A DNA stretch of 64,000 nucleotides from Tipula vernalis (Eukaryota; Arthropoda; Insecta; Diptera; Tipulidae), in contig OY282558.1 of assembly GCA_958295665.1 (NCBI GenBank), positions 355,377,448 to 355,441,447 on the forward strand, read 5' to 3'. The position numbers and the translations under genes were made by a program. Position 1 is the first letter of the stretch; each line of letters begins with the position of its first letter. Under the pieces are notes generated by a model that was not told the DNA's origin, ran no database searches, and saw only the letters and a program-made list of their open reading frames with translations. Below, piece by piece: positions 23,507-34,000 of the stretch.

Positions 23507-23866
23507 ATGCAATCTTTTCTGGGGCTCAAGGCACTCCCAACTCTTTCGCAGTTAATTTTACCGTCCTACTTTACGCAGTATTAGCCAAATCGAGGACGTA
23601 CGGCTATAGACCCGCTTTGTATAAGCCACCTGCACATTGCATTGCTTCATGCCAACCTATAGTGCTGACATGAAAGGTGGGTCGGCCCATGGATTCTGCA
23701 CTCTCAACAGGGGGTCATAGTTGTGTTCATCGTCATCACCGATCGTAATCAGATGATGAAAAATCCCTTTTGCATCCCGCCCCTATCGGGATTCGAACCC
23801 GGTACCTCCCGATCCAAACGCCGCAGCTTTAACCACTGCGCCGTTTGCTCGGTCTTTCTACGCTTT
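23453..23866 (-). mobile_element. tRNA-derived SINE, copy 1, with 15-bp target duplication
   Basis: On the minus strand the head carries an RNA polymerase III A box (CGGCGCAGTGG, 23833-23843) and B box (GGTTCGAATCC, 23789-23799), spaced as in a tRNA. A body follows with the TGCTGACATGAAAGG/TGGGTCGGCCCATGG region in inverse, and then a poly(A) tail seen as the T run at 23468-23501. The exact duplication GTCTTTCTACGCTTT at 23453-23467 and 23852-23866 flanks it. The body is 23468-23851. A second copy lies at 32185-32585. Confidence 0.88.
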
Positions 23867-24232
23867 CTTGCAGTCAAAATAATAATACATCAGCTGATTT
23901 TGTTTACATTTCTATTGTGTTGATACCAACTTAAAGAAAATTGTAATGTTTCGTATATCGTTTTCCATTTGTTGTTGATTTACAATATTATTAACTGTTG
24001 TTAGGTAAAATATGTTTAGCAAGCGAGAGGTCACCGCGTTCAAATATTGTTATTATAGTCCTCGCTGTGATTAACAAGAGTCATGCTGAAAATGTAGTTA
24101 TACCTAACATTTCTGTCCATCAATACGTTGTTGACAAATAAAATAAACAACCTTGACAAATAAAATAAACAAAATATTCGGACACATGATTCGCTTATGA
24201 CTATGACCTATCCCAATATTTTGATCATTACA
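23867..24232. other. Non-coding stretch before the satellite
   Basis: No gene. A TTGACAAATAAAATAAACAA unit is repeated twice in tandem near 24131-24173. The satellite begins at about 24233. Confidence 0.5.
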
Positions 24233-27200
24233 TAAATTCGGTACACGCTATTTTTGGGCTAATATAAACTTGCATACTAAATTTCACTTCAATCGGTTAA
24301 GAAACACGGCAAGTTGTAGAAGAAACGTATATTTTCTTATACCAAGCGCTATGGGAATATATAAACAGCCGTATAATCGGAACGAGATACGTTATAATAT
24401 TGAAATTCGGTACACGCTATTTGTGGGCCAATATAAACTTGCATACTAAATTTCACTTCAATCGGTTAAGAAACACGGCAAGTTGTAGAAGAAACGTATA
24501 TTTTCTTATACCAAGCGCTATGGGAATATATAAACAGCCGTATAATCGGAACGAGATACGTTATAATATTGAAATTCGGTACACGCTATTTGTGGGCCAA
24601 TATAAACTTGCATACTAAATTTCACTTCAATCGGTTAAGAAACACGGCAAGTTGTAGAAGAAACGTATATTTTCTTATACCAAGCGCTATGGGAATATAT
24701 AAACAGCCGTATAATCGGAACGAGATACGTTATAATATTGAAATTCGGTACACGCTATTTTTGGGCCAATATAAACTTGCATACTAAATTTCACTTCAAT
24801 CGGTTAAGAAACACGGCAAGTTGTAGAAGAAACGTATATTTTCTTATACCAAGCGCTATGGGAATATATAAACAGCCGTATAATCGGAACGAGATACGTT
24901 ATAATATTGAAATTCGGTACATGCTATTTTTGGGCCAATATAAACTTGCATACTAAATTTCACTTCAATCGGTTAAGAAACACGGCAAGTTGTAGAAGAA
25001 ACGTATATTTTCTTATACCAAGCGCTATGGGAATATATAATAAACAGCCGTATAATCGGAACGAGATACGTTATAATATTGAAATTTGGTACACGCTATT
25101 TGTGGGCCAATATAAACTTGCATACTAAATTTCACTTCAATCGGTTAAGAAACACGGCAAGTTGTAGAAGAAACGTATATTTTCTTATACCAAGCGCTAT
25201 GGGAATATATAAACAGCCGTATAATCGGAACGAGATACGTTATAATATTGAAATTTGGTACACGCTATTTGTGGGCCAATATAAACTTGAATACTAAATT
25301 TCACTTCAATCGGTTAAGAAACACGGCAAGTTGTAAAAGAAACGTATATTTTCTTATACCAAGCGCTATGGGAATATATAAACAGCCGTATAATCGGAAC
25401 GAGATACGTTATAATATTGAAATTCGGTACACGCTATTTGTGAGCCAATATAAACTTGCATACTAAATTTCACTTCAATCGGTTAAGAAACACGGCAAGT
25501 TGTAGAAGAAACGTATATTTTCTTATACCAAGCGCTATGGGAATATATAAACAGCCGTATAATCGGAACGAGATACGTTATAATATTGAAATTCGGTACA
25601 CGCTATTTTTGGGCCAATATAAACTTGCATACTAAATTTCACTTCAATCGGTTAAGAAACACGGCAAGTTGTAGAAGAAACGTATATTTTCTTATACCAA
25701 GCGCTATGGGAATATATAAACAGCCGTATAATCGGAACGAGATACGTTATAATATTGAAATTCGGTACACGCTATTTTTGGGCCAATATAAACTTGCATA
25801 CTAAATTTCACTTCAATCGGTTAAGAAACACGGCAAGTTGTAGAAGAAACGTATATTTTCTTATACCAAGCGCTATGGGAATATATAAACAGCCGTATAA
25901 TCGGAACGAGATACGTTATAATATTGAAATTCGGTACACGCTATTTTTGGGCCAATATAAACTTGCATACTAAATTTCACTTCAATCGGTTAAGAAACAC
26001 GGCAAGTTGTAGAAGAAACGTATATTTTCTTATACCAAGCGCTATGGGAATATATAAACAGCCGTATAATCGGAACGAGATACGTTATAATATTGAAATT
26101 CGGTACACGCTATTTGTGGGCCAATATAAACTTGCATACTAAATTTCACTTCAATCGGTTAAGAAACACGGCAAGTTGTAGAAGAAACGTATATTTTCTT
26201 ATACCAAGCGCTATGGGAATATATAAACAGCCGTATAATCGGAACGAGATACGTTATAATATTGAAATTCGGTACACGCTATTTGTGGGCCAATATAAAC
26301 TTGCATACTAAATTTCACTTCAATCGGTTAAGAAACACGGCAAGTTGTAGAAGAAACGTATATTTTCTTATACCAAGCGCTATGGGAATATATAAACAGC
26401 CGTATAATCGGAACGAGATACGTTATAATATTGAAATTCGGTACACGCTATTTGTGGGCCAATATAAACTTGCATACTAAATTTCACTTCAATCGGTTAA
26501 GAAACACGGCAAGTTGTAGAAGAAACGTATATTTTCTTATACCAAGCGCTATGGGAATATATAAACAGCCGTATAATCGGAACGAGATACGTTATAATAT
26601 TGAAATTCGGTACACGCTATTTTTGGGCCAATATAAACTTGCATACTAAATTTCACTTCAATCGGTTAAGAAACACGGCAAGTTGTAGAAGAAACGTATA
26701 TTTTCTTATACCAAGCGCTATGGGAATATATAATAAACAGCCGTATAATCGGAACGAGATACGTTATAATATTGAAATTTGGTACACGCTATTTGTGGGC
26801 CAATATAAACTTGCATACTAAATTTCACTTCAATCGGTTAAGAAACACGGCAAGTTGTAGAAGAAACGTATATTTTCTTATACCAAGCGCTATGGGAATA
26901 TATAAACAGCCGTATAATCGGAACGAGATACGTTATAATATTGAAATTTGGTACACGCTATTTGTGGGCCAATATAAACTTGCATACTAAATTTCACTTC
27001 AATCGGTTAAGAAACACGGCAAGTTGTAGAAGAAACGTATATTTTCTTATACCAAGCGCTATGGGAATATATAATAAACAGCCGTATAATCGGAACGAGA
27101 TAAGTTATAATATTGAAATTTGGTACACGCTATTTGTGGGCCAATATAAACTTGCATACTAAATTTCACTTCAATCGGTTAAGAAACACGGCAAGTTGTA

Positions 27201-28998
27201 GAAGAAACGTATATTTTCTTATACCAAGCGCTATGGGAATATATAAACAGCCGTATAATCGGAACGAGATACGTTATAATATTGAAATTTGGTACACGCT
27301 ATTTGTGGGCCAATATAAACTTGAATACTAAATTTCACTTCAATCGGTTAAGAAACACGGCAAGTTGTAGAAGAAACGTATATTTTCTTATACCAAGCGC
27401 TATGGGAATATATAAACAGCCGTATAATCGGAACGAGATACGTTATAATATTGAAATTCGGTACACGCTATTTGTGAGCCAATATAAACTTGCATACTAA
27501 ATTTCACTTCAATCGGTTAAGAAACACGGCAAGTTGTAGAAGAAACGTATATTTTCTTATACCAAGCGCTATGGGAATATATAATAAACAGCCGTATAAT
27601 CGGAACGAGATACGTTATAATATTGAAATTCGGTACACGCTATTTGTGGGCCAATATAAACTTGCATACTAAATTTCACTTCAATCGGTTAAGAAACACG
27701 GCAAGTTGTAGAAGAAACGTATATTTTCTTATACCAAGCGCTATGGGAATATATAAACAGCCGTATAATCGGAACGAGATACGTTATAATATTGAAATTC
27801 GGTACACGCTATTTGTGGGCCAATATAAACTTGCATACTAAATTTCACTTCAATCGGTTAAGAAACACGGCAAGTTGTAGAAGAAACGTATATTTTCTTA
27901 TACCAAGCGCTATGGGAATATATAAACAGCCGTATAATCGGAACGAGATACGTTATAATATTGAAATTCGGTACACGCTATTTTTGGGCCAATATAAACT
28001 TGCATACTAAATTTCACTTCAATCGGTTAAGAAACACGGCAAGTTGTAGAAGAAACGTATATTTTCTTATACCAAGCGCTATGGGAATATATAAACAGCC
28101 GTATAATCGGAACGAGATACGTTATAATATTGAAATTCGGTACACGCTATTTGTGGGCCAATATAAACTTGCATACTAAATTTCACTTCAATCGGTTAAG
28201 AAACACGGCAAGTTGTAGAAGAAACGTATATTTTCTTATACCAAGCGCTATGGGAATATATAAACAGCCGTATAATCGAAACGAGATACGTTATAATATT
28301 GAAATTCGGTACACGCTATTTGTGGGCCAATATAAACTTGCATACTAAATTTCACTTCAATCGGTTAAGAAACACGGCAAGTTGTAGAAGAAACGTATAT
28401 TTTCTTATACCAAGCGCTATGGGAATATATAAACAGCCGTATAATCGGAACGAGATACGTTATAATATTGAAATTCGGTACACGCTATTTGTGGGCCAAT
28501 GTAAACTTGCATACTAAATTTCACTTCAATCGGTTAAGAAACACGGCAAGTTGTAGAAGAAACGTATATTTTCTTATACCAAGCGCTATGGGAATATATA
28601 AACAGCGGTATAATCGGAACGAGATACGTTATAATATTGAAATTCGGTACACGCTATTTGTGGGCCAATATAAACTTGCATACTAAATTTCACTTCAATC
28701 GGTTAAGAAACACGGCAAGTTGTAGAAGAAACGTATATGTTCTTATACCAAGCGCTATGGGAATATATAAACAGCCGTATAATCGGAACGAGATACGTTA
28801 TAATATTGAAATTCGGTACACGCTATTTTTGGGCCAATATAAACTTGCATACTAAATTTCACTTCAATCGGTTAAGAAACACGGCAAGTTGTAGAAGAAA
28901 CGTATATTTTCTTATACCAAGCGCTATGGGAATATATAAACAGCCGTATAATCGGAACGAGATACGTTATAATATTGAAATTTGGTACACGCTATTTG
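24233..28998. repeat. 169-bp tandem satellite, about 28 copies
   Basis: The unit starts AAATTCGGTACACGCTATTT and ends ...ACGTTATAATATTG. Copies are nearly identical, differing at a few recurrent sites: TTCGG/TTTGG, TTTGTG/TTTTTG, and ATATAA/ATATAATAA, the last giving 172-bp units. Private variants recur at a fixed offset of 2034 bp. These are the TTGAATACT change at 25290 and 27324, the GTGAGCC change at 25443 and 27477, and a TAA insert at about 25040 and 27074. This shows a block duplication of 12 units. Each unit opens a 72-codon frame, but 169 is not a multiple of three, so these are overlapping chance frames. Confidence 0.95.
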
Positions 28999-29463
28999 TG
29001 TATAGAGGTATTGTTATAACCCAACATTTTGTAAGTCTGGCCAAACATTATGTTACACATAAAAACGTATTCGAGTTAACACAATTTATTAATATAAATC
29101 AAATTATTTTAATTTCTAATTTGTTACAAACAAAAAAAAAACTATTGCTATTATATGAATTAGTTTTTGAAACTTTAAATTTCAAAACGATATTGCAATT
29201 CTTTATATAACATAATTAGTACCCAAACCTTAAACATTTTATCAATGAATAACAAAATTGGATTTGTATACAAAAAATATATTAACAATAATTTTTAAAA
29301 GATTAACGATCTTCATTACACCTAAATTATATATTTTCGTTATTTTAAAAAACTGATATAAAATACATACAAAAAATATTAAACCTTTAAATCAAAATAA
29401 AAAAAAATCGATTTATTTATAAAATAATAAATGAAATTATAAAGCGTTCTTCAACATAATTAA
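28999..29463. other. AT-rich flank of the satellite
   Basis: No gene recognised between the satellite end and the stop codon of the minus-strand terminal exon. Confidence 0.5.
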
Positions 29464-29825
29464 TTATACTCTTCTTTTGAAACTATTCACATTACCATGT
29501 CCAGGTAAACTTAATGGTTTAAAATATGCCCGACAACATATTGCGCTCAGGGATGGAGGAAAATCTTGACTTTTATAGTATGTACATATTACATTCTTGT
29601 TCTGTTAATTTGTCAAAAACTGTTGAGTATTCCCGATGGAAAAATGACATATCGATATTATCGCGTCCAATTGATGTTAATGCTAAAAATAATATATCAC
29701 GATAAATTGAATGGGTACGATTGACACCACGATGTTTTAATAGTTTATGTCGTTCGGTAGCTAAACGCCTAACCGGTGTAATTAAATCATTTAATTTGAT
29801 TGCTGATATTATGTGTTGGATTGTA
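29464..29825 (-). CDS. Terminal exon of an unidentified gene
   Basis: After a strong acceptor (long T tract then GCAG at 29826) an uninterrupted frame of about 120 codons runs to a TAA at 29464-29466. It begins IQHIISAIKLNDLITP, passes RRLATERHKLLKHRG, ALTSIGRDNIDMSFF and FPPSLSAICCRAYF, and ends NVNSFKRRV. Composition and openness look like real coding sequence, unlike the surroundings. I do not recognise the family. A piece of it (21010-21113) is repeated inverted in the left arm. The preceding intron is about 60 bp. It lies inside the hAT-like element, so it is probably captured gene sequence, not a resident gene. Confidence 0.5.
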
Positions 29826-29887
29826 CTGCAAAAAAAAAAAAAATAAGATAGAATCCAATTAAATGTTAATTAATTATTTTACATACT

Positions 29888-30068
29888 TTCGATTAAGGTA
29901 GTTTGATCAGTCAAAAGAGCTTTAATTAGCGGACTAAGTAGTTGGTTGATTTTGTCGCCATAACATATACATTAGTGGGCCAGCAGCAGAATTTAGTCTC
30001 ACATTATCCCACAAACAATGTATCTTTATTATGCGGTGCCCAATTAAAGGATTGCTTGTACACTTTTC
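29888..30068 (-). pseudogene. Upstream exon of the unidentified gene, frames broken
   Basis: On the minus strand a poly-T acceptor ending CTAG at 30069 leads into VYKQSFNWAPHNKDTLF, then WDNVRLNSAAGPLMYML in another frame, then LIKALLTDQTTLIES before a donor near 29886. The three pieces lie in different frames, so small indels have broken it. It is spaced by a short intron from the exon at 29464-29825. Part of it is duplicated at 30865-31070. Confidence 0.45.
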
Positions 30069-30148
30069 CTAGAAAAAAAAAAAAAAAAAAAAAAAAAAAT
30101 TATAAACCATCATATTTTTTATTATACCTAGGTCAAATCATTACTCAC

Positions 30149-30855
30149 CAGCTTTGGTGAACACAAATGTGTGATCATCCATTTTGTCATCTCTTTGTGA
30201 TATTTCGATACGGGAGCAAGTTCAGAAGCATCAACAATTTCTAATGCCCCCTCAGATTCTTTCACCAAGCGATAAATGACTGCCTCATTTACGATTGGAT
30301 ACAATGAACATGTTGAATACACCAATCTACCACCTACCGCAAGTAATTCAGCGCCACGTTTAGCTACTCGATATTGAATTCCATGTAAATTCAATGCTTG
30401 AGCGCATTCCATTTTTTCCATATCGGCGGTTTTTGATCCTGGAGCGGCACACATATCCAATACCTTGTGGTGTGGTTTCACGTCAAGCAAAATTGGAGGA
30501 ATCATAGAAACGACTTCTTGACGACTAATACTACCAGCACTAGTTTCGGAAATTAAAAAGTTATGTAATCTAAATAATGATTCGGAACGTCAGATATCCT
30601 TTCGTGTCAGCTCCAGCTGCCAAGCCAATCCATTTGGGTACCAAGGAAGGCACATATAGGGTATTCGAATTCTTGATCATCATTTTGTAATTCTTTAGCC
30701 CCGTTAATATAATCATCAAAGAATTCGTGCTTGGTAATATCTAGAAGAGCTTGCTCTCGAACCGGTCACCCGGAATATTACCGGCAAATTACCTCGAATA
30801 GCTTTTAAAAAACTTTCCCACTCTTATTCTGAGCAAATATTTTGCATTTTATGAT
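30149..30855 (-). pseudogene. NSUN2: NSUN2-type RNA cytosine-5 methyltransferase, decayed fragment
   Basis: NSUN2 methylates cytosine 5 in tRNAs and other RNAs in the nucleus. On the minus strand I read KMQNICSE, WESFLKAIRGNLPVIFRVTG, DITKHEFFDDYI, LPWYPNGLAWQLELTRK, HNFLISETSAGSISRQE, VLDMCAAPGSKTAD (SAM-binding), LNLHGIQYRVAKRGAE, GGRLVYSTCSL and ALEIVDASELAP. The order is that of NSUN2. Two defects stand out. The roughly 100 residues between SKTA and LNLHG, which hold the second SAM-binding part and the catalytic PCSGDG cysteine motif, are missing. There are also stops (after SE and after RKDI) and a frameshift near 30650. A donor (CTG|GTGAGT) ends the last exon at 30149, so introns are kept and this is not a processed copy. 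It cannot be catalytic. Confidence 0.8.
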
Positions 30856-30864
30856 ACATTATCA

Positions 30865-31070
30865 CACAAACAATCTATCTTTATTATGCGGTGCCCACTT
30901 AAAGGATCGCTTTTACCCTTTTCCTAGAAAACAAAAAAAAAAATTATAAACCAACATATTTTTTATTATACCTACGTCAAATCATTATCACAATGGAGCA
31001 TAAGCAGCCACTCCAACCTAGGTCAAATTATTACTCACCGGCTTTGATAAACACAAATGTGGTAAATGTG
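30865..31070. repeat. Internal duplication of 30003-30175
   Basis: Shared blocks are TATCTTTATTATGCGGTGCC, CTTTTCCTAGAAAA, the A run and ATTATAAACCA. CATATTTTTTATTATACCTA also matches, as does the donor-side segment CTCACC.GCTTTG.T.AACAC. The second copy has extra material in the middle. It duplicates an intron-exon edge of the captured genes. Confidence 0.65.
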
Positions 31071-31240
31071 TATTCACAATTATCCGATTGGTAATCCACA
31101 CTAAATTCCAATAAATAATAGTCTCTTGACGCAATATATTTTCAAGCTCTTTACGCAATACCAATGTACAAATTTAATTGTATATTCCAATTGAGAAAAG
31201 CGACGAATTTTTTGACGTCTTGATTTGTCACAAATACAAT

Positions 31241-31561
31241 TGCCGTCTTACTTTGGGCATTTTACAACAACTACCGTCTTACTTTGGTCACTGGAATAGT
31301 TATTGGTATAAAAATAAAAATGCAAATTATGCTCAAAATAAAAACCGAAAATAATTTTCTTTTTACTTTTATCAATTGATAGTTTTTGTTGGTATAGAAT
31401 TATTCTAGGAATATTTTTGAATTTTTTTTTTTGTTTTTTTATTTAATTTTTAATGTCAATTGATAAAAGTAAAAAGAAAATTATTTTCGGTTTTTATTTT
31501 GAGCATAATTTGCATTTTTATTTTTATACCAATAACTATTCCAGTGACCAAAGTAAGACGG
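31241..31561. repeat. Palindromic MITE of the CTTACTTTGG family
   Basis: From 31274 to 31561 two inverted arms of about 110 bp (CCGTCTTACTTTGGTCACTG ... and its inverse) flank a loop of about 70 bp. A 5' fragment of another copy lies at 31241-31273. The same family fills 21114-22772 on the opposite side of the element. Confidence 0.8.
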
Positions 31562-31703
31562 CAAATATTTAACTGTATGTACACAGTTAATATAAAATAA
31601 AAACTCGTATAGTAAATAAGTAAATAAATTTAATAAGAGATGGCGTTAGTAATTTGTTTTATACATTTTATACATGTAAATAATGTATAAAACGGCTCAT
31701 GTA

Positions 31704-33814
31704 CACTGAAAAAAAAACGTACGCATATTCAATAAAAAAGATTATTGTTGCAATGAATTTTTTAATAATTTGGATCCTTAAACTTTGTTGATTGATAGAA
31801 TAAACTCAATGTTATCAGTTTAGAATATCATTTCTTAAAAGCTAACAAATTAATATATACAATGTAACTATTCATATTTTTTTGTCAAAAAATTTAATAA
31901 ATTTTTTAATTAATTCAACGAACATAAAATTATCATTTTGTATCCAATTTGGTTGATCTTACAACTTTTTATTGAATCAATGTATCAATTTAATAGAAGT
32001 TTCACGAAATGTTATGCTATGGTTTATATTATTAATGAATAAGTTATTTAATCATACAAATATTTATGAAACAAAATTATTGATACAACACCTATATTTA
32101 TTAATTTAAATAACTAATTCATTGGCAGAATGTAATAAGATTTGAATTGATTTAAATCAACAAATAAAATAAAAAATGTATTTGGTTTATAATTGTTTGT
32201 TTGTTTGTTTGTTTCTATCTCTGTAATCTTTTTCTGGGACTCTAGGCACTCCCAACTCTTTCGCAGTTCGCTTTTTACGTCCTATCTTAACGCAGCAGTA
32301 GCCAAATCGAGGACGTACGGCTATAGACCCGTTTTCGTTTAAACCACATACACTTTTTACATTGCTTCATGCCAACCTATAGTGCTGACATGAAAGGTGG
32401 GTCGGCCCATGGATTCCGCACTCTCAACAGGGACTCATAGATGTGTTCATCTTCATCACTGATCGAAATCAGTTGATGAAAAATTCCTTTTGCATATCGC
32501 CCCTATAGGGATTCGAACCCGGTACCTCCCGATCCAACCGACGCAGCTTTAACCACTGCGCCGTTTGCTCCGTTAGTTTATAATTTTGTTTATTATGTAT
32601 ATCAAGAAAGAAACTTTTATTTATTTTAAATAAAATTTGAACTGACTGAAGAATGAAATATTTATTTCATTTATATGCGTTACAGGTTTAATCCGTGGAT
32701 TCTGAATATTTAATATAATCTTGCTTTTATAAAATAATTAAAGATTGAAATGGATTTTTTTATTAAATAAAACAAGTGTACAAACTATTTTTTATCTATT
32801 AAAATGAAGTTCAATTATTCAAAAAAATACCTTTCCACTTGTAACAACTTGTCTTGGGTGTTGGGTTACATAACTGTCGCTATTCTCTTAATAACAAGTG
32901 AGAAACCGAATGCCTACTGCATGATTTTAATATTCTTTCTTGTAATCACAAAACGAAATAGATCATATTTTTGAAATATAGGCTACATAATGGGAACAGT
33001 CTGGCCTCGTTGAATTGCGACTGTAAAATACTGAAGCAACCAGAGTTCAGCGAAAAGAGAAAGAGAGGAGAGTCAAGCAGGACGCTAAGACGAATTTATG
33101 AAACGCAAACAAGAAACAGACCTAAGCAATATGTTATAATATTCTCTAGAGTGTTGTGGTAATTTGCTTGTAGTCCCGTATAGCCTCTCGATTCGCATTG
33201 GTTTTTGGTGTTTACTCTGGTCGCTGCCTACGAATGAAAGATTTATTTAGGGAATAATTAAGAACAAATTCGAAATCAGGTTAAAACTTCATTCAAATTC
33301 TCACTCTGAATTTCGGTCTAGAACACCATCAGACAATTTATTTGGAAATTTTATATAAATATTATTTTAGATGAATGAATGAAGTTTTTATATAATTTAA
33401 GAAATAAGTTCTAAAACAATAAAGTGTTAATGCCCAATCACGACTGAATAACAGCAATTTTAAAACAATTAAATAGTTTATCGATTCAATGAATTATTCT
33501 TACAGAAAATTATTTAAATACGTATATTTAATCCAATAATCATTTCTCAAATGGAATAAATTGGTTTTTACTAGTTTTTTCTTATTAACTTAGTTTATAA
33601 AGTTGTTAAAAGTTTTATTAACTTGCCTACATTTCAAGATATCAACGAGAAATCGGTCAATAAATGTCTATTAATTGAATTAACAATCCGGTTATTAATT
33701 TATAATCGTGTTTATTTTAGAATTAATGTGACCAGTTAATAAATTCATTGGTTCAAAGAATTTTTCTTCCGAAAAATTTAACGAAAGGGATTCATTGAAT
33801 TATTTTTTTCAGTG
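31704..33814. mobile_element. TA-flanked transposon with CACTGAAAAAAA ends
   Basis: Inverted termini CACTGAAAAAAA (31704) and TTTTTTTCAGTG (ending 33814) are each bordered by TA (31702-31703 and 33815-33816), the duplication of Tc1/mariner-type elements. It sits in the right subterminal region of the hAT-like element, interrupting its ACATGTAAA-type repeats. No transposase is visible. A SINE is inserted at 32185-32585, so the original was about 1.7 kb. Confidence 0.65.
32185..32585 (-). mobile_element. tRNA-derived SINE, copy 2
   Basis: Same family as 23453-23866. B box at 32509-32519 and A box at 32553-32563 on the minus strand. The tail is (AAAC)n, seen as GTTT repeats at about 32194-32213. 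The duplication GTTTATAATT occurs at 32185-32194 and 32576-32585. It is inserted inside the TA-flanked transposon. Confidence 0.85.
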
Positions 33815-33883
33815 TAAAATACATGTTTTTTACATGTAAAAAACTATGTAAATTACATTGTGTAATTTACACGCCCAACTGTG

Positions 33884-33891
33884 TCTACATC
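33884..33891. repeat. Target-site duplication, right copy (TCTACATC)
   Basis: Exact 8-bp partner of 20215-20222, immediately after the terminal GCCCAACTGTG. Confidence 0.8.
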
Positions 33892-34000
33892 AAGACCATT
33901 TGATAATTCCGTTGTTGAATATCTTTTAAATGTGTGTTAGAGATTCTAACTCATGAGCAATCACCAACACTACTATTTAGTGAGGCACTATACTATCCAC
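33884..34000 (-). pseudogene. Jockey LINE ORF1, 5' piece beyond the hAT-like insertion
   Basis: Reading minus from about 33940, the frame gives KRYSTTELSNGLDVD and runs straight into the ORF1 codons at 20222 if 20223-33883 and one 8-bp duplicate are taken out. A stop lies about 20 codons upstream of the join, so only a short 5' piece is readable here. The continuity of frame is the strongest evidence that the 13.7-kb block is a single insertion. Confidence 0.65.

Larger units (their letters stand above)
20223..33883. mobile_element. 13.66-kb hAT-like non-autonomous element carrying gene fragments and a satellite array
   Basis: The ends are exact 11-bp inverted repeats, CACAGTTGGGC at 20223-20233 and GCCCAACTGTG at 33873-33883. 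An 8-bp target duplication flanks them, and the host LINE ORF1 is restored in frame by removal. Subterminal regions of both ends repeat TTTTTTACATGTAAAAA and TGTAAATTACA motifs, as hAT transposase-binding regions often do. Longer inverted homology links 20890-20990 with 31590-31690 (ATCTCTTA.CAAATTTATT, ACGTGTTTTTATTTTAT). No hAT transposase was seen inside. The cargo is an exon fragment, MITEs, two SINEs, a 169-bp satellite, exons of an unknown gene, and an NSUN2-type pseudogene. A non-autonomous, Pack-type capture is my inference; later insertions account for part of the size. Confidence 0.78.

Noticed and set aside
24233..28998. CRISPR-like regular repeats
   Set aside because: Whole units repeat without variable spacers, and the genome is eukaryotic.
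24400..29210. Serial 72-73 codon frames starting MKFGTRY in every 169-bp unit
   Set aside because: They overlap each other because 169 is not a multiple of three, and they are as conserved at silent as at other sites. They are a by-product of the satellite, not genes.
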